Source: Candidatus Poseidoniaceae archaeon
Lineage (GTDB): Archaea > Thermoplasmatota > Poseidoniia > Poseidoniales > Poseidoniaceae
Reading direction: 5' to 3'
DNA length: 22,787 nucleotides
Assembly: GCA_029250345.1 (NCBI GenBank)
Contig: JAQXFL010000130.1
Span: forward strand, 1-22,787
Part shown: one piece after another, positions 8,480-15,877 of the stretch
How the letters are laid out: the number at the start of each line of letters is the position of its first letter
Numbering within the stretch: position 1 is the first letter of the stretch
Made by a program: the position numbers and the translations under genes
The notes under the pieces: model-generated
The model's input: only the letters and a program-made list of their open reading frames with translations
Told to the model about the DNA's origin: nothing
Database searches by the model: none

Positions 8480-9523
8480 ATGAGGCTCAATGACGTCGCA
8501 GTTACCCTTCCACCCCGTCTTATTCACATGCAAGATTTGCCGTGGTTTTCGTGCTACATGCAGACGCTCAAGGCTGAAAACAAGTCGAAGAATACTCAAA
8601 AATCGTACGCAAGCGGTTTACGAGCACTCATTGAAACCACTCTTCCAAACGAAGATGTTCTCAGCCAAAGCGATTATGAGAATCTTACAGTCTATGAGTT
8701 GGCCGAACGCATGGAACCTCTTAGCGGCCGAATAGATCGATGGACGCACGGTCTTTCCGACTTACGTCCAACCACATACAATGCTCGCCTCGCAGCAGCA
8801 CGGCACCTCCTCAAATGGCTTGGTCACCGTTGGCCCGACCACTTGGTGCGGGCGCGAGCGGGAAAGCGTTTGCCTCGAACACTCAACCGCCGAGAAATGA
8901 CAATGGTCTTGGAAGCGGCATCGGTAAGCGAAGACCCCGTTGCATCCATTCTGGTTACCATGATGCTCGATACCGGCTTGCGGGTGAGTGAAGTATGCAA
9001 TCTTGACATGAATGATATCGATCTTGAGGACGGCTCAGCTCGCGTATACGGTGGCAAAGGGGACAAGGACCGTCTCGTACTCTTCACTCGAAGAACACTT
9101 GAACGCATACACGCTTGGATTCCAATACGAGAGGCGAGAGTTCGAAATGAGGATTTTGCATTTTTACTCAATTCTGCAGGGCGACGCCTTCAGCCGCGTG
9201 GAGTCCAACGCCTGATGGACAAACTCGCTGTTCAAGCAAACCTACCAAAGGGAAAACTCACCCCTCACGTACTTCGACATAATTTTGCTACGGGTCTGTT
9301 GGAACGCGGTGCTGATTTGGTAACAATTCAACGGCTTCTGGGCCATTCAAGTATTGCAACGACTCGAGTCTATCTGGAAATCTCGGACCAAACACTTCGT
9401 GAAGTCTATCACAGAGCGCAAGCAACACGGCAAACGCTTGAGGCTGCTGCTGCTGCAACCGAGAACGAGGGAGAAGAACTGGTTGAAACGACCCCTTCCA
9501 CAAGTTCGGTAGGCATTGAGTGA
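8480..9523 (+). CDS. xerA: Tyrosine recombinase, XerA/XerC/D-like
   Basis: This 347-residue integrase-family protein has the full set of catalytic residues: Arg168 in TGLRVSEVCNL, Lys193 in GGKGDKDR, His263 and Arg266 in TPHVLRHNFA, His289 in LLGHSS and the nucleophile Tyr298 in ATTRVYLE. An N-terminal SAM-like core-binding domain covers about residues 18-120. The family cuts and rejoins DNA to resolve chromosome dimers at dif sites; in archaea the single chromosomal member is XerA. An Ala/Glu-rich tail of about 30 residues follows the catalytic domain. I chose the ATG at 8480 (GAGG at 8467-8470, 9 bases upstream). The ATG at 8426 would add 18 residues. The stop abuts the convergent Cys-rich gene. 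No integration-type neighbours or flanking repeats are seen, so a housekeeping role is more likely than a mobile element. Confidence 0.9.
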   Translation: MRLNDVAVTLPPRLIHMQDLPWFSCYMQTLKAENKSKNTQKSYASGLRALIETTLPNEDVLSQSDYENLTVYELAERMEPLSGRIDRWTHGLSDLRPTTYNARLAAARHLLKWLGHRWPDHLVRARAGKRLPRTLNRREMTMVLEAASVSEDPVASILVTMMLDTGLRVSEVCNLDMNDIDLEDGSARVYGGKGDKDRLVLFTRRTLERIHAWIPIREARVRNEDFAFLLNSAGRRLQPRGVQRLMDKLAVQANLPKGKLTPHVLRHNFATGLLERGADLVTIQRLLGHSSIATTRVYLEISDQTLREVYHRAQATRQTLEAAAAATENEGEELVETTPSTSSVGIE

Positions 9524-9778
9524 CTACTTTCGCTTCTGTTTGCGTTTCTTGACCGTCCGTGGGCCGGCCCATGTTCGATGAGGCGTGATTGCCTGGCCGC
9601 TGTGCCCTTCGATGGGGCAATATTTCCCCGAACGGCAGCGTGAACAATTTTCTTTTGATGGCATTTCGACGGTTTTACGTAAACGACCGTACTTACGCCG
9701 AGGCATGTGGCAATGTGCACAGTGACGGTTTTCAATACTAACCCTTGAATGAAGCGTGTTCACTTCTTTTTGAACCAT
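9524..9778 (-). CDS. Small Cys-rich, probably zinc-binding basic protein
   Basis: An 84-residue protein with Cys20-x2-Cys23 (CAHC) and Cys45-x2-Cys48 plus Cys54 (CSRCRSGKYC), along with several histidines. This is a plausible zinc-ribbon arrangement. The C-terminus is strongly basic (VKKRKQKRK), which suggests contact with nucleic acid. I do not know the family. Its start overlaps the end of the HhH/H1-like gene: either the ATG at 9778 with a 19-base overlap, or a GTG at 9763 that shares GTGA with the upstream stop, a classic coupling layout. The stop directly abuts that of the convergent recombinase. The coupling implies that the two basic proteins are made together. Confidence 0.65.
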   Translation of the reverse strand: MVQKEVNTLHSRVSIENRHCAHCHMPRRKYGRLRKTVEMPSKENCSRCRSGKYCPIEGHSGQAITPHRTWAGPRTVKKRKQKRK

Positions 9779-10350
9779 GGCATGTCTTTGACGCTGCGTG
9801 GAATACGGAGCGTGCCACCTTTGCGCCCGTCGGAAGATTTCGTGGATTCAACGGTCTGACTTTCACTCGACTTTTCAGTTACCTTATCGACGACTTTCTT
9901 CGCTGCAGAAGATGTCTTTTCTGCCGCAGATTTTGCCGCAGATGTGGATTTCTTAGCGGTAGTCTTGACTGCAGATTTTGCTTTCGTGGTAGCCTTCTTA
10001 GCAGCCGACTTTGATTTTGTAGCAGCGGATTTAGCTGCAGATGTGGATTTCTTAGCGGTCGATTTGGCTGCGGACTTGGCTTTCGTGGTTGCCTTCTTTG
10101 CCGCATCTGAGGCTTTATCTGCGGCTTTAGCAGCGGCGCTAATTTTGTTAGCAACCGCAGCACTGAGGCCTGCCTCTTGGAGTTTTTTGGAGCCAGCGGA
10201 TGCAACTTTCGAGACGGTATCTATCTTCGCAGATACCAACTTCTTCGCTGTTGCAGCGCCGATACCGGGCAATGCAGTTAATGTCTCAATCTTCGAATCT
10301 CCCTTTCCAGCCATGGGCTCACCTACCAGTCCATGCGGGGCGCTACTCAT
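9760..10350 (-). CDS. Helix-hairpin-helix protein with histone-H1-like Lys/Ala-rich tail
   Basis: A 196-residue protein. Residues 21-66 form a helix-hairpin-helix region (IETLTALPGIGAATAKKL), a fold that grips the DNA backbone without sequence preference. Residues about 73-155 are almost only Ala, Lys, Ser and Thr, as in histone H1 tails and bacterial HU/H1-like proteins, and include a 33-residue unit repeated twice in tandem. The C-terminus has an unlike patch, LRIPRSVKDMPWFKKK. The likely role is an abundant DNA-binding, nucleoid-organising protein; that is inference. The start is the ATG at 10350, with GGGAG 8 bases upstream. The ATG at 10314, with GGTGA, is an alternative that would still keep the whole HhH. 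The upstream extension to 10449 overlaps the divergent gene and was not used. Confidence 0.75.
   Translation of the reverse strand: MSSAPHGLVGEPMAGKGDSKIETLTALPGIGAATAKKLVSAKIDTVSKVASAGSKKLQEAGLSAAVANKISAAAKAADKASDAAKKATTKAKSAAKSTAKKSTSAAKSAATKSKSAAKKATTKAKSAVKTTAKKSTSAAKSAAEKTSSAAKKVVDKVTEKSSESQTVESTKSSDGRKGGTLRIPRSVKDMPWFKKK
9901..10098 (-). repeat. Tandem 99-bp coding repeat (two copies) in the H1-like tail
   Basis: Residues 85-117 and 118-150 of the HhH/H1-like protein are two copies of a 33-residue unit that starts KKATTKAKSA and contains AKKSTSAAKSAA. They correspond to bases 10098-10000 and 9999-9901. The copies differ at few positions in protein and are also close in DNA, which points to a fairly recent in-frame duplication or active repeat-length change. 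Confidence 0.85.
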
Positions 10351-10417
10351 CAATACTTCTCCCGTTAAACTTGCAACAATGCATTGGATTGATGGTGCGT
10401 GAACGATTGCATTGACC
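10351..10417. promoter_or_regulatory. Divergent control region between H1-like and unknown genes
   Basis: These 67 bases separate two divergent genes and should hold both promoters. The GGGAG ribosome site of the H1-like gene is at its left end on the minus strand. No strong TATA element stands out. Confidence 0.4.
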
Positions 10418-11284
10418 ATGGGCAAACTCGACACCTCTGGCAATACCATTGTTGTCTATGCCCAAGTCGGGAAGGCAAAAGCAAATCATAGAGTGGAATT
10501 AGATACCGGCTTTCTCCGTCCAAAATCATTCACCTTACCGAGTAAAATCGTATATCTTGGCGATGTGGCGACGCATGTTCTTGCCCATTTGGAACACCCT
10601 GAAACACCAGTTTTCTCAGAACAGCCGAATTTCAACGAGCAACGTTGGTCATTCTTAACGCAAAGTGGAGAATTGCGGGTTGCGGTTTCTTCGCGTTCGT
10701 ACTGGGGATTGGGATTATTCAATTCGGGGTATCTCAATCGAATTGAATTGGAGGGTTCACCGGCATCGTACGCTCGCTTAATGTACGATCTTTCGGCATC
10801 TCTCTCACATCGTCCATGGGAATTTTCCCATTCATCAGCAGCAAACCGTTTCCTTTCAAAGCAAACTGGAGAAGTTTCTCTCAAGTCGAATGAAGTGGCG
10901 TGGAAGAAGGGGTTGGAGATAGCAAGGGCAGTGTTCGATGAACAGTTGTTTGCACTGGAAGAACAAGGTAAAGCCGTTGAAAAGCGACTCAACCAAGCCC
11001 GTGAGGGCGATGCAAACGAGAACGAACAAGCAATGCTGTCAATCGATTCTGCTCATTATGATTTAGATATAGCTCGCGGGGCTCTCGCTGACGGCAATGC
11101 GCCTGCGTTTGAAAGGGCATTAGCGAGGGCTGAAGCGTATTTCATTGAAGCTGACCCTGCCAACGATAACGGTACATCCGAAGGATTCGAGGATGAAGTG
11201 CCTCAGGGTCACGTGCTCACCTATGATGGCGCTGAAGAAGAGATTGCCTTTGTCGATTTAACTGCAAATGGCGAAGAAGAATGA
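10418..11284 (+). CDS. Unidentified 288-residue cytoplasmic protein
   Basis: I do not recognise this protein. There is no signal peptide or membrane helix. The first half (about residues 1-135) looks beta-rich with several tryptophans and aromatics (for example SSRSYWGLGLFNSGYLNRIE). The second half (about 155-245) is helical and possibly coiled-coil (LEIARAVFDEQLFALEEQGK). A very acidic tail follows. The ATG at 10418 was chosen over a TTG at 10412. No ribosome site precedes it, so the mRNA may be leaderless. It diverges from the HhH/H1-like gene across 67 bases and lies 56 bases upstream of the Sec61-beta gene, with which it could be co-transcribed. Confidence 0.75.
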   Translation: MGKLDTSGNTIVVYAQVGKAKANHRVELDTGFLRPKSFTLPSKIVYLGDVATHVLAHLEHPETPVFSEQPNFNEQRWSFLTQSGELRVAVSSRSYWGLGLFNSGYLNRIELEGSPASYARLMYDLSASLSHRPWEFSHSSAANRFLSKQTGEVSLKSNEVAWKKGLEIARAVFDEQLFALEEQGKAVEKRLNQAREGDANENEQAMLSIDSAHYDLDIARGALADGNAPAFERALARAEAYFIEADPANDNGTSEGFEDEVPQGHVLTYDGAEEEIAFVDLTANGEEE

Positions 11285-11340
11285 CATTCCTGGCCGCGTC
11301 GCGTTGATAAAGGGGGGGCAACTCGCAGAGAGTGGTCCAC
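11285..11340 (+). other. Spacer before the Sec61-beta gene
   Basis: These 56 bases contain GATAA followed by a run of seven G (11312-11318). No hairpin or promoter is clear. The spacing fits either read-through from the unknown gene upstream or a small promoter of its own. Confidence 0.3.
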
Positions 11341-11532
11341 ATGGCTTCAAAGAAGAAATCCGACGGTAGCGGTATCCAACAGGCTGCAGGTCTTATTCGA
11401 TATTTCGACGAAGAATCGGAAGACGCTTGGAAGATTACTCCTTTCCAAGTTTACGCGGCGTGCATCGGAATTGGGACATTCTTTTACCTTGTCAACCAAG
11501 GCGTTGTTCAATGGTTTATGGGCCTGTTCTGA
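11341..11532 (+). CDS. secG: Preprotein translocase subunit Sec61-beta (archaeal SecG)
   Basis: This 63-residue tail-anchored protein is the small non-essential-type subunit of the SecYEG translocon. The archaeal pattern is clear: a basic start (ASKKKSDGSG), the conserved QQAAGLIRYFDEE region at about residues 13-26, the segment WKITPFQVY, and one C-terminal membrane helix at about 38-60. The ATG at 11341 gives the usual family length; a GTG three codons upstream is less likely. A run of seven G at 11312-11318 lies too far away for a normal ribosome site. It follows the unknown 288-residue gene and ends 2 bases from the convergent small gene. Confidence 0.9.
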   Translation: MASKKKSDGSGIQQAAGLIRYFDEESEDAWKITPFQVYAACIGIGTFFYLVNQGVVQWFMGLF

Positions 11533-11534
11533 AC

Positions 11535-11891
11535 TCAAACAGGTTGAATCATTACGATTCGGTTTTCCTTCTGTGCCATGCACTGTGCAACTTTCATTGC
11601 CGTTCTCATGTCTGTTGTCCCGCCGATTACTTTCTCTTGGTCTCCTTCGTGAAGTATGAGTTTGTGCGTGATGTTGTACAGTGTGCCTTCTTCAATACGT
11701 TCGAAGACCCAGTGTTCATTTTCGATTCGAACCATAGCAGGGATTTCAACAAGTGGCCCCATTTGAGAACCTGTGGCTTGAGTACGGGCTTTGAGGCCTT
11801 GTAGATCACGTACTGGACTCCAATTCCTTCTTCGAACTGGTGCTCGTACTCGCTTATTTTTTGCTACGCCTTCTCTAAATGCTCTGCTCAT
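11535..11891 (-). CDS. Small unidentified basic-N-terminal protein
   Basis: A 118-residue protein of unknown family. The first 37 residues are rich in arginine (KRVRAPVRRRNW), suggesting binding to RNA or DNA. The remainder looks like a compact alpha/beta domain with regular strands (EHWVFERIEEGTLYNITHKL) and a helix (DMRTAMKVAQCMAQKE). A single cysteine and no metal site are present. The ATG at 11891 is preceded by a GGGACC stretch that could act as a weak ribosome site. It is divergent from gcvH across 206 bases and convergent with the Sec61-beta gene. Length, codon phase and tight tail-to-tail packing favour a real gene. Confidence 0.7.
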   Translation of the reverse strand: MSRAFREGVAKNKRVRAPVRRRNWSPVRDLQGLKARTQATGSQMGPLVEIPAMVRIENEHWVFERIEEGTLYNITHKLILHEGDQEKVIGGTTDMRTAMKVAQCMAQKENRIVMIQPV

Positions 11892-12097
11892 GAGGGTCCC
11901 ATCCCTTGAAGCCGTTTGACTTCGTTTTGGAGCGAACTTGGTCTGCTAATAAGAACCGCGACGGTTTCCTTGGCAAATTGAGCGTTTTACCGGCCTTTAC
12001 CGGGTAGGCATACCCGCAAGAGACGAATGAAAAGACACCGGTTTCCATCGGTGAGTTCATGAAATACCGATGGTTGGAGTATTACGGAGACGTTAAT
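11892..12097 (+). promoter_or_regulatory. gcvH leader with hairpins and repeated TTTACCGG motif
   Basis: This 206-base divergent intergenic region contains TTTACCGG twice with a 10-base period (11986-11993 and 11996-12003). A perfect 6-bp hairpin CGGGTA/TACCCG with a GGCA loop lies at 12001-12016. A perfect 8-bp inverted repeat CCATCGGT/ACCGATGG lies at 12045-12073, with the palindrome TTCATGAA inside its loop. The latter ends 24 bases before the gcvH start. A competing pairing ACCG/CGGT at 12037-12052 shares one arm. The layout suits an operator cluster or a folding leader. It does not match the glycine riboswitch consensus I know. CTAATAAG near 11946 could serve as a TATA element on either strand. 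Confidence 0.5.
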
Positions 12098-12481
12098 ATG
12101 AGCGATATTCCTGAAGGTCAATACTACACAAAAGAGCACGAATGGATACGCGTCGAAGGCGACGAAGTGGTGATTGGTATCACCGACCACGCCCAAGATG
12201 CTCTCACAGATATTGTCTACATCGAACTACCTGGCGAAGGTGAAACTCTTGCCGATATGGATGAGTTCGCAATCGTCGAGTCCGTTAAATCCGCATCTCC
12301 CATTTTTGCACCGCTTGCTGGCGAAATCACCGCAGTGAATGAAGCACTCGAAGATTCCCCGGAACTCATGAATACCGACCCGTACGGCGAAGGTTGGATT
12401 GTAAAGATGAAGTTGGATGACCCAAGCGCTGTTGAATCTCTCATGAGCGCTGCAGACTACAAGTCAGAAATTGGCGAGTGA
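12098..12481 (+). CDS. gcvH: Glycine cleavage system H protein
   Basis: A 127-residue lipoyl carrier that shuttles the aminomethyl group between the P, T and L proteins of glycine cleavage, in the cytoplasm. The start region YYTKEHEWIRVEGDEVVIGIT and the following DIVYIELPGEG are typical of the family. The lipoylated lysine is Lys64 in VESVKSAS, and the end has the usual NTDPYGEGWIVKMK. The length is normal for the family. ATG at 12098 was chosen because GGAG at 12086-12089 lies 8 bases upstream and the product then starts as relatives do; an in-frame ATG at 12059 lies inside the inverted repeat. No other gcv gene is in the window. It overlaps the RNase HI start by 4 bases. Confidence 0.95.
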   Translation: MSDIPEGQYYTKEHEWIRVEGDEVVIGITDHAQDALTDIVYIELPGEGETLADMDEFAIVESVKSASPIFAPLAGEITAVNEALEDSPELMNTDPYGEGWIVKMKLDDPSAVESLMSAADYKSEIGE

Positions 12482-13023
12482 AAAGTGTGAGCAGTGAACG
12501 CTGGAGCCTCTATGTTGACGGCTCTTGCTTAGGCAATCAGAACGTCGATGCATCAACGCCTGCTGCTTGGGCTGTCGTTGTCGTAACTGGCGATACTGGA
12601 CTCGGACGTGGAAGTGGCGAATTGCATGAAGAATTTGCTGATGCAGTGATAACCGACCCATCGCAAAATGATTTCATCGGAGCCGAGGTTGGCTCGAACA
12701 ATACCGCTGAACTCTCTGGTTTTGCGGCAGCCCTTCGTTGGCTTCTTATCGAAGGCGGTGATTTACCGGCTGTTGTCCGTGCAGACTCTCAGTATGCTGG
12801 AAACCTGGCTTGTGGAGCGTGGAAAGCAAAAGCCAACCGTGAACTTGTCGCACATGTCCAATCGCTATGGGATGCAGTAGCCGAAGTACGAACGCTCTCA
12901 TGGGAGCATGTCAAAGCGCATCGAGGGCATCGATGGAACGAACGCGCAGACCATTTAGCACTTCGAAAAGCGCAGGGTGAGTTGCCGGTCCCGCTGACCT
13001 TCTGGAAGCCTGGGCAGCGCTAA
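12478..13023 (+). CDS. rnhA: Ribonuclease HI
   Basis: A 181-residue RNase H fold enzyme that cuts the RNA strand of RNA-DNA hybrids. The acidic metal-binding set is visible: Asp14 in YVDGSCLG, Glu78 in NNTAELSG, Asp103 in RADSQYAGN and Asp158 in NERADHLA, with the catalytic-loop His148 in VKAHRGH. An insertion of about 30 residues follows the first strand compared with the E. coli enzyme. The GTG at 12478 overlaps the gcvH stop as GTGA, which suggests translational coupling; a GTG at 12487 is an alternative. The stop overlaps that of the convergent nucleotidyltransferase by 4 bases. Confidence 0.9.
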   Translation: MKSVSSERWSLYVDGSCLGNQNVDASTPAAWAVVVVTGDTGLGRGSGELHEEFADAVITDPSQNDFIGAEVGSNNTAELSGFAAALRWLLIEGGDLPAVVRADSQYAGNLACGAWKAKANRELVAHVQSLWDAVAEVRTLSWEHVKAHRGHRWNERADHLALRKAQGELPVPLTFWKPGQR

Positions 13024-13886
13024 TTTTCTTGAAGACGGGCCGCGAGCCAAGAACGGAACTCTTCGCTCAAGTCGTTCCTTCGCAAAGCATGGTCTACCTG
13101 TGCTTGAAGCCAAGGTAGAGGTTTTCCCGAATCGTACCATTGATATCCGTTCAATTCAACGCCCAGTAATCCATCATGATTCATCCAATGCTGTTGTAGG
13201 GCAATGGACTGAAGTTCTCCGTGGGTTTGGACATCGTATTTTTTCAGCAGTGATTTAGAATCTGAAGTGAAAAGATAACGACCGCAAATCACCAAATTCG
13301 ATGGCGCATCTTCGGGGTTGGGCTTCTCACAAATCTCCAATATCCGTTGGCCATCGAGTCGAACGACCCCGTAGTTCGAAACCTCAGAGGGTAAAACCGG
13401 AAGAAGACCTACGCAGGGCAAGCCATTGGATCGGAAATGTTCGACCAATTGCAGACTCGCATTTGATGGAGTGAAAGCATGAGGTGGGGTGTGTTGATCC
13501 AACAGAATATTATCTCCGAGTAGGACCAAAAATGGACCGTCGATTGAATCAAGGGCGCACTCGATGGCATTACCAAGGCCGAGTGGTTCGTGTTGGATAT
13601 GAACGTGAACTTCGACATCCGCAAACGGTGAAAGTAGTTGAGGGTCAAGATCTGGTCGGCGGTCTAAGAGCCAAGCATGGTCGCCCAGAAGAGCGCTCAT
13701 GTCTTTGCGAGGAGAGGAAATAATATGCAACCGTTCAACACCTGCGGCAACGGCTTCTCGGGCCAAGTGAACGAGAACTGGTACATCGACTAATGGGAGT
13801 GCCTCTTTGGGCACAGATGCGCTCGCTGGCAGCATTCGCGTTCCCAATCCACCGGCAACAAGCAATGCATCTCGAACTGCCGTCAT
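13020..13886 (-). CDS. galU: GalU-like sugar nucleotidyltransferase (UTP-glucose-1-phosphate uridylyltransferase family)
   Basis: A 288-residue enzyme of the NTP-transferase family, which joins a sugar 1-phosphate to a nucleotide for surface glycan synthesis. Motifs are the N-terminal GGLGTRMLP loop (about residues 12-20), PKEALPLVD with Lys27, the substrate segment QHEPLGLGNAI (about 98-108), the metal-binding LLGDN with Asp125, EKP and GRYLF. It looks more like GalU than RfbA, but the nucleotide and sugar are not certain. Two usual GalU positions differ: the first lysine of LPATK is not kept, and VDKP reads VDVP. The ATG at 13886 was chosen since it gives the usual family start; an ATG at 13940 would overlap the divergent gene. 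There is no clear ribosome site, so it may be leaderless. Confidence 0.8.
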   Translation of the reverse strand: MTAVRDALLVAGGLGTRMLPASASVPKEALPLVDVPVLVHLAREAVAAGVERLHIISSPRKDMSALLGDHAWLLDRRPDLDPQLLSPFADVEVHVHIQHEPLGLGNAIECALDSIDGPFLVLLGDNILLDQHTPPHAFTPSNASLQLVEHFRSNGLPCVGLLPVLPSEVSNYGVVRLDGQRILEICEKPNPEDAPSNLVICGRYLFTSDSKSLLKKYDVQTHGELQSIALQQHWMNHDGLLGVELNGYQWYDSGKPLPWLQAQVDHALRRNDLSEEFRSWLAARLQEN

Positions 13887-13938
13887 GATGGCTGCTGTGT
13901 GGCGTAGGCTTTCAAGCGTAGCCCTCCTACGGTCGTCC

Positions 13939-14361
13939 ATGGGCAGAACTGTTGAGTGGCGCTGGTTCGCCATCGCAGGAATCATTCTTGTCGCTCAATC
14001 CTTCGCAGACATTACACCTGAAGGCCCATGGAACTCACGCTCCTTTTCACGAGGCCTCGTTGGCCTTGTCGGACTTATTTTGATCTATTTGAGTTGGTTC
14101 CGATGGGCATTCGACACGAAGGGTGTAGCACCGACTGTCAATCTGTGGAAGAACCCCAGTGAAACATGGCAGAATGTTCTCTTAGTCGGCCTCTCAATGA
14201 TGGTGTCGGTAAATGTTCTTGTTTGGACTGGAAGCGATGCATATACGCCTGAACCAACGGGCATGATACTCACCTTAGCGGGCAGTCTGGTTACGCTCAA
14301 CGGTATTTACGTCGGGCTGATAACAGTCGGGCCACTCGCTAAAGTGGACGAAGAAGAGTAA
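13939..14361 (+). CDS. Four-helix membrane protein, unidentified
   Basis: A 140-residue integral membrane protein with probable helices at about residues 9-25, 38-55, 75-93 and 107-131, and an acidic end (AKVDEEE). The loop after helix 2 holds the conserved-looking segment VAPTVNLWKNPSETWQN. I do not know the family and see no catalytic residues. The ATG at 13939 lies in a CCATGG site 53 bases from the start of the divergent nucleotidyltransferase. There is no ribosome site. It ends one base from the convergent HEAT-like gene. A role at the cell envelope near a sugar-nucleotide enzyme is possible, but they are in separate transcription units. Confidence 0.7.
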   Translation: MGRTVEWRWFAIAGIILVAQSFADITPEGPWNSRSFSRGLVGLVGLILIYLSWFRWAFDTKGVAPTVNLWKNPSETWQNVLLVGLSMMVSVNVLVWTGSDAYTPEPTGMILTLAGSLVTLNGIYVGLITVGPLAKVDEEE

Positions 14362-14362
14362 T

Positions 14363-15847
14363 CTAATCGTCTATAAAGCCGAGTTCTTGGTCCAGAAGTT
14401 CGTATGCATCTTCCACAGATGGCAATTCGCCCGAGTCATCCATGTCGCTGAGTGGTGCTGGTACAGGCGGGGGGGAGGTCGGTTGCTCACCCTCTCCAGC
14501 AAACCATGCTTGCCAAAGGCTGCTGCGTTCTGGTCTGCGGTGTGTGAGCGGTTCCCAAAGTGCTTCTAATTCGCATCCTTGCTCACGGAAATCATTGAGC
14601 CGTGCTGCAAAGTGGTCCGGTGAAACTTCTTCCATACGCATCAACAATTCACGCATTCGAGTTCGAACGACTTCATCGCCATCTTGCCATAATTGCGGGA
14701 GGAGGCGACGTTCGTCTTCAGGATACTGTTCGATGTAATCGCGTAAAAACGGAACGAGGTTTCTTCGTACAATAGGCAGCGGATGTGTCGCAAGTTCGGC
14801 CATTGTATCGGCCCAAAGTTCTGAATCAAGGAAACGTAGGTCGCCGACAGTTGCGCTTGCGGCAGCTAAAACTCCTTCATCTTCATCTTTCAACATGTCA
14901 TTGAGAAATGGAACCGCATCCCACTCGAGTCGGCGGAACATCCGAGTCAGAACGTCTGCCATGCCTCTTCGAAGTAATTTCTCCTTACGCTGATGAAGGC
15001 GTTGAGCGAGTTCAAGACCAGTATTTCGGTCAAATTCGATGGCTTTGGCAAGACACAATGTGACGCGTGCCGCTACCTCGGGCTCAGTATCAGATGCTCG
15101 GCGTAGAAGCAAGGCGGTGAGGCCCAATGGTTCGACAAGGTTAGGACGTTGGAGGAGTAATCGAACCCATTCCATAAGCAGAAGGCGACGCTCGACTGAA
15201 CCGTTCTCAAGTTTCTCCATGAGCCATTTTGCAGCCTCGACTCCAGCGTCATGAGCAACAACTCCGGTGTTACGAGGTATCACTGCATGTGGATTCCATT
15301 CAACTTGATGCGGCCCAATGTCTGGTTGAGTGTGCCAAGTGCCTGGGCGCTCAGCCAGAGCGATTGATTCAATCAAGTGATAACCTTGGTGAACCGGTTG
15401 ACCGTGCGGAACGGTAGACAAACCGTTGATGAGCGCAATTGCCAACCACCATCGGTCCGTATTGGGTGCTGTGTGATCGAATGCCTGTGCAAGCCAGTCA
15501 GTGGCGACCGTGAACAAAAGGCGTTCAGCAACTTTGTCAACACGGCGATGAAGCCATTTTTGATGCACTTCAAATGGATCATCACTGAGATTCATTCGAT
15601 GAGGAACGATAAGGTCGACTACAGTGTTAAGGTTCGCCTCAAACATTGCTCTGTCCATTTGCAATATTCCGAGTGCTTGCTCGGTGACCTTGGCAGGAGA
15701 GCGAGGTTCGATTGGCGGGAAGTCAGGGTCGGTCACTGGTGGTTGTGGAAGTGGCCAAGCCACAGTTCCTCTTTCCATTGCTTGAAGAAGACCGCTTTCG
15801 ACCGCTTCAAAGACGCGGTCTGATAACTTCATTCGTTCTCTACCCAT
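14363..15847 (-). CDS. HEAT-like helical repeat protein
   Basis: A 494-residue soluble protein dominated by amphipathic helices. Residues about 210-430 form HEAT/ARM-like repeats, for example VERRLLLMEWVRLLLQRP, EPEVAARVTLCLAKAIE and DEGVLAAASATVGDLRF. The N-terminal 200 residues are helical with many tryptophans. A proline-rich linker (about 455-470) leads to an acidic C-terminal helix ending ELLDQELGFIDD. Such proteins usually act as scaffolds; the partner is unknown. The ATG at 15847 has GAGGT 6 bases upstream; a TTG 10 codons further upstream is less likely. The gene starts 30 bases after the TFB stop on the same strand, so the two are probably one transcript. Confidence 0.75.
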   Translation of the reverse strand: MGRERMKLSDRVFEAVESGLLQAMERGTVAWPLPQPPVTDPDFPPIEPRSPAKVTEQALGILQMDRAMFEANLNTVVDLIVPHRMNLSDDPFEVHQKWLHRRVDKVAERLLFTVATDWLAQAFDHTAPNTDRWWLAIALINGLSTVPHGQPVHQGYHLIESIALAERPGTWHTQPDIGPHQVEWNPHAVIPRNTGVVAHDAGVEAAKWLMEKLENGSVERRLLLMEWVRLLLQRPNLVEPLGLTALLLRRASDTEPEVAARVTLCLAKAIEFDRNTGLELAQRLHQRKEKLLRRGMADVLTRMFRRLEWDAVPFLNDMLKDEDEGVLAAASATVGDLRFLDSELWADTMAELATHPLPIVRRNLVPFLRDYIEQYPEDERRLLPQLWQDGDEVVRTRMRELLMRMEEVSPDHFAARLNDFREQGCELEALWEPLTHRRPERSSLWQAWFAGEGEQPTSPPPVPAPLSDMDDSGELPSVEDAYELLDQELGFIDD

Positions 15848-15877
15848 GCTGAAACCTCGAGGAATCAAATGGAGCAA

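Noticed and set aside
8480..9523. Recombinase as part of a mobile element
   Set aside because: No flanking direct repeats, tRNA target, phage or transposition genes nearby; neighbours look like ordinary chromosome genes.
11892..12097. Glycine riboswitch before gcvH
   Set aside because: The conserved glycine-aptamer core sequences are not present; only generic hairpins and repeats are seen.
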